Shown piece after piece: positions 61,752-64,000 of a stretch of DNA of 64,000 nt. Made by a program: the position numbers and the translations under genes. The notes under the pieces are model-generated. The model did not search any database and was not told where the DNA came from. It worked only from the letters and a program-made list of their open reading frames with translations. Source of the DNA: Peribacillus simplex (GTDB lineage: Bacteria > Bacillota > Bacilli > Bacillales > DSM-1321). Position 1 is the stretch's first letter. The number at the start of each line of letters is the position of its first letter. Location of the stretch: contig NZ_CP011008.1 in the NCBI RefSeq assembly GCF_001578185.1, positions 462,001 through 526,000 of the forward strand. Reading direction: 5' to 3'.

Positions 61752-61980
61752 GCATCCCCATGGAAATCGAGGAGCTTTCCAACTATAATAGATAAAAGGA
61801 CATAAATTTAAATCCAATTTTTTTGCCTTTTTTGATACTTTTCGCTTAGTTAATTCGTTTTTTCTTTAATTTGCGAAAAGTGAATTCGAAAAAATGTAAG
61901 TCCTCAAAAAAAAATATTCGCGAATGCCCTGTTTATGATGGGGGAAATTATTAATTTGTTCTTTTAAGAGGTGAAGGGAA

Positions 61981-62631
61981 ATGGATCAATTTACGGTCGA
62001 ATCCGTTTTAAATATCATCAGGGAGTTTGTTCCGAAGGATGCTTCAATTTCTGTGGCTGATTCCAAAAAATACATTTATTATCAACCGAGCAAACAAGTT
62101 GACCTAAGAATAAAACCGGGTGATTTAATTAGTGAAAACACGGCGACATATAAAGCTCTGAGTGTCCGTAAAAAAATAGGGGTGCAAGTTGAAAGTAATG
62201 TTTTTGGCGTACCCTACTATGGGCTGAGTGTACCTATTATGGACGAGGGCAATCCTTTAGGGGCGGTAACAGCCATTTTGCCTTCAAAGCCATTAATTTT
62301 ACCGACATCATTCTTGACCATTAAAACAGATGAACGCTGGATACCGCTTCCTTATGATGAAATTATGTATTTGGAAGCTCAAAATAGGAAAACTAAAATT
62401 CAGTCCGAACGTGTGAGTGGATTTCATAAAATGAACTTAAGTGAATTGGAATACATTTTACCTAGTGAATTATTCATTCGTGTGCATCGTTCGTACATCG
62501 TCAATATTAACTATATACAGGAAATCCTTCCTGATTTTCATTCTACATTTTTACTAATAATGAAGGACAATTCCAAAATCCAAGTAAGTCAAACATATGC
62601 AAGTCAATTCAGAAGGGCTTTAGGATTTTAG
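61981..62631 (+). CDS. LytTR-type transcriptional regulator with N-terminal sensor domain
   Basis: 216 residues. The C-terminal 105 residues are a LytTR DNA-binding domain: DERWIPLPYDEIMYLEAQNR, then FIRVHRSYIVNINYIQEI near the end. The first 110 residues (DASISVADSKKYIYYQPSKQ, GVPYYGLSVPIMDEGNPLGA) look like a PAS/GAF-type ligand-sensing domain rather than a phospho-receiver, so this is a one-component regulator. It lies 130 bases upstream of a CoA-transferase gene and probably controls it (inference). Ribosome site AGAGGTGAAGGGAA. Confidence 0.85.
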   Translation: MDQFTVESVLNIIREFVPKDASISVADSKKYIYYQPSKQVDLRIKPGDLISENTATYKALSVRKKIGVQVESNVFGVPYYGLSVPIMDEGNPLGAVTAILPSKPLILPTSFLTIKTDERWIPLPYDEIMYLEAQNRKTKIQSERVSGFHKMNLSELEYILPSELFIRVHRSYIVNINYIQEILPDFHSTFLLIMKDNSKIQVSQTYASQFRRALGF

Positions 62632-62762
62632 TGTTACTCCTTTGTGTGAAATAAATGCTGGTTTATGCTCCATTTAAGGCTTTTCATTCAGAAATGAATG
62701 TAACTATTACACTGGCTTGGTAAAATTAAGTGTAAGAAAAGCGAAAAATGGGGGTCTTTTGT

Positions 62763-64000
62763 ATGAACGAAAGCGTTTTCAAAAAAATTCGCAACGAACA
62801 ATTTAAGGGGAAAGTAGTTACAGCGGAAGAAGCAGCTTCATGGATTAAAGATGGGATGAAACTCGGTATGAGTGGATTTACCCGTGCTGGTGATGCTAAA
62901 GTTATTCCAATGGCTCTGGTTGAAAGAGCTAAAACTGAAAAATTCAAAGTTGATGTTTATACTGGTGCTTCTTTAGGACCTGAAGTCGACCAACATATGG
63001 CGGAAGCTGGTATCATTAACAAACGCTTACCGTTCCAAGCGGACAAAGGCATTCGTAATAAAATCAATGCTGATGAAGTCACATATGTGGATCAGCATTT
63101 ATCTCATACAGCTGAACAAGTCCGTCAAGGCATTGTCGGACCTATAGATTTTGCAATCATCGAAGCACTGGCGATTACAGAAGAAGGGTTAATCATCCCG
63201 ACAACTTCTGTAGGTAACTCAGCCATATTCGTTCAAGAAGCTAAACATGTAATCATTGAATTGAACGTATCCCATCCAGAAGGATTGGAAGGGTTGCATG
63301 ATATATATACACCAGCTAAACAAGGGGAACGCGAACCGATTCCTATGACTAGCGTAAGCGATCGTCTAGGTTCGATCGGTATTCAGGTTGACCCTGAAAA
63401 GGTAATGGGGGTCGTCGTTTCTACAGATCTTGATGCACCTTCTACAATCGTGCCGCCGGATGAAGAAACTGCAACCATCGCAAACCACCTTATTAACTTC
63501 CTTCGTGAAGAAATCAAGGCTGGTCGTTTAACTGAAAGCCTGGCTCCGCTTCAATCAGGTGTAGGATCAGTGGCAAATGCAGTATTCGCGGGCTTCCTTG
63601 ATTCTGAATTTAAAGATTTGGAAGTGTATTCAGAAGTGCTGCAAGATGCGGTATTCGATTTAATCGATGCTGGAAAAGTTAAATTCGCTTCAGGTTGTTC
63701 GATTACATTAGCTGAAGAAAAAGGAAAACAGGTTTACGGTGAACTTGAGAAGTACCGTGATAAACTTGTTCTTCGTCCACAAGAAATATCTAACCACCCT
63801 GAGATCATCCGCCGTCTTGGTTTGATTTCAATCAATACAGCGTTAGAGTGTGATATCTACGGTAATGTAAACTCAACACATGTTTCTGGGACAAGAATGA
63901 TGAATGGAATTGGTGGATCGGGAGATTTTGCCCGCAACTCACGCTTAGGTATTTTCGTAACGAAATCATATGCAAAAGGCGGCAATATTTCCAGTATCGT
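62763..64000 (+). CDS. Succinyl-CoA:acetate CoA-transferase / acetyl-CoA hydrolase family (3' end outside window)
   Basis: About 412 residues visible of an expected 500 or so. ATG 62763 has GGGGG upstream. Motifs: GMSGFTRAGDAKVIP, ASLGPEVDQHMAEAG, GPIDFAIIEALAITEEG, GVGSVANAVFAGF and, with the candidate catalytic Glu, NTALECDIYGNVNSTH then GSGDFARNSR. Family members move CoA between succinate and acetate (AarC/ScpC type), allowing acetate activation or overflow. No terminator seen as the window ends first. The gene behind a LytTR regulator suggests inducible control. Confidence 0.9.
   Translation, partial: MNESVFKKIRNEQFKGKVVTAEEAASWIKDGMKLGMSGFTRAGDAKVIPMALVERAKTEKFKVDVYTGASLGPEVDQHMAEAGIINKRLPFQADKGIRNKINADEVTYVDQHLSHTAEQVRQGIVGPIDFAIIEALAITEEGLIIPTTSVGNSAIFVQEAKHVIIELNVSHPEGLEGLHDIYTPAKQGEREPIPMTSVSDRLGSIGIQVDPEKVMGVVVSTDLDAPSTIVPPDEETATIANHLINFLREEIKAGRLTESLAPLQSGVGSVANAVFAGFLDSEFKDLEVYSEVLQDAVFDLIDAGKVKFASGCSITLAEEKGKQVYGELEKYRDKLVLRPQEISNHPEIIRRLGLISINTALECDIYGNVNSTHVSGTRMMNGIGGSGDFARNSRLGIFVTKSYAKGGNISSI

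Noticed and set aside
1-64000. CRISPR arrays, tRNA or rRNA genes, prophage or conjugative modules
   Set aside because: No regularly spaced repeats with unique spacers, no tRNA/rRNA text and no phage structural genes were seen; the 21-bp array has no spacers.

Overview
The window is chromosomal DNA of a low-GC, aerobic, endospore-former-type Bacillota bacterium, most likely a Bacillaceae member close to Peribacillus/Bacillus simplex. This is inferred from gene content and codon style, not from a marker gene. Shine-Dalgarno sites are strong, starts are often GTG or TTG, and nearly every unit ends in an intrinsic terminator. Regulation is classical Bacillus: T-box, SAM-I and preQ1 riboswitches, a BirA operator, GlnR/TnrA boxes and an HssR box.

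Layout. 0-3.3 kb: a minus-strand operon of iron-type alcohol dehydrogenase, cytoplasmic GAF/PAS sensor kinase and NtrC-type response regulator (cut by the window edge). 3.5-5.8 kb: secreted M28 aminopeptidase and two small unknown genes. 5.9-9.9 kb: the haem-stress module hssRS-hrtBA, with a near-consensus HssR tandem box and a 28-codon hydrophobic ORF coupled to hssR. 10.1-13 kb: bioF-bioH-bioC under a biotin operator. 13.4-14.6 kb: a YitT-type membrane protein and a small protein. 14.8-23.3 kb: a carbohydrate locus with three AAACGTTT-core operators, a CUT1 ABC importer, a LacI regulator, and ThuA, two Gfo/Idh/MocA dehydrogenases and a TIM-barrel isomerase/lyase. 23.4-28.1 kb: rluF, a decayed EamA transporter, an aldo-keto reductase, T-box-controlled brnQ and a 57-aa basic protein. 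28.6-31.4 kb: a TPR plus dynamin-like GTPase protein. 31.4-35.4 kb: a SAM-I riboswitch followed by an RbsBAC-like importer. 35.9-39.2 kb: small proteins, a lipoprotein and HtrA. 39.2-41.4 kb: a relic of a second quinol-oxidase operon and a dead IS1182-family element. 42.2-46.1 kb: intact qoxABCD. 46.5-51.9 kb: YfmQ-like protein, a 44-aa BA3454-type protein, a dispersed repeat, an EamA transporter, preQ1-controlled queF, aspartokinase and a nitroreductase. 52.3-57.1 kb: a heterodimeric ABC exporter, a MerR relic and a CPBP protease-like protein. 57.3-64 kb: cstA plus its YbdD partner, amtB-glnK with two GlnR/TnrA boxes, a small FbpA-like protein, a LytTR regulator and a succinate/acetate CoA-transferase running off the end.

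Most of the window is ordinary core metabolism. The parts most worth a second look are the SAM-riboswitch-controlled sugar-type importer (methionine-salvage uptake?), the ThuA/Gfo-Idh/TIM-barrel locus (possible 3-keto-glycoside pathway), the TPR-GTPase, the hssR-coupled mini-ORF, and several relics that record lost genes.
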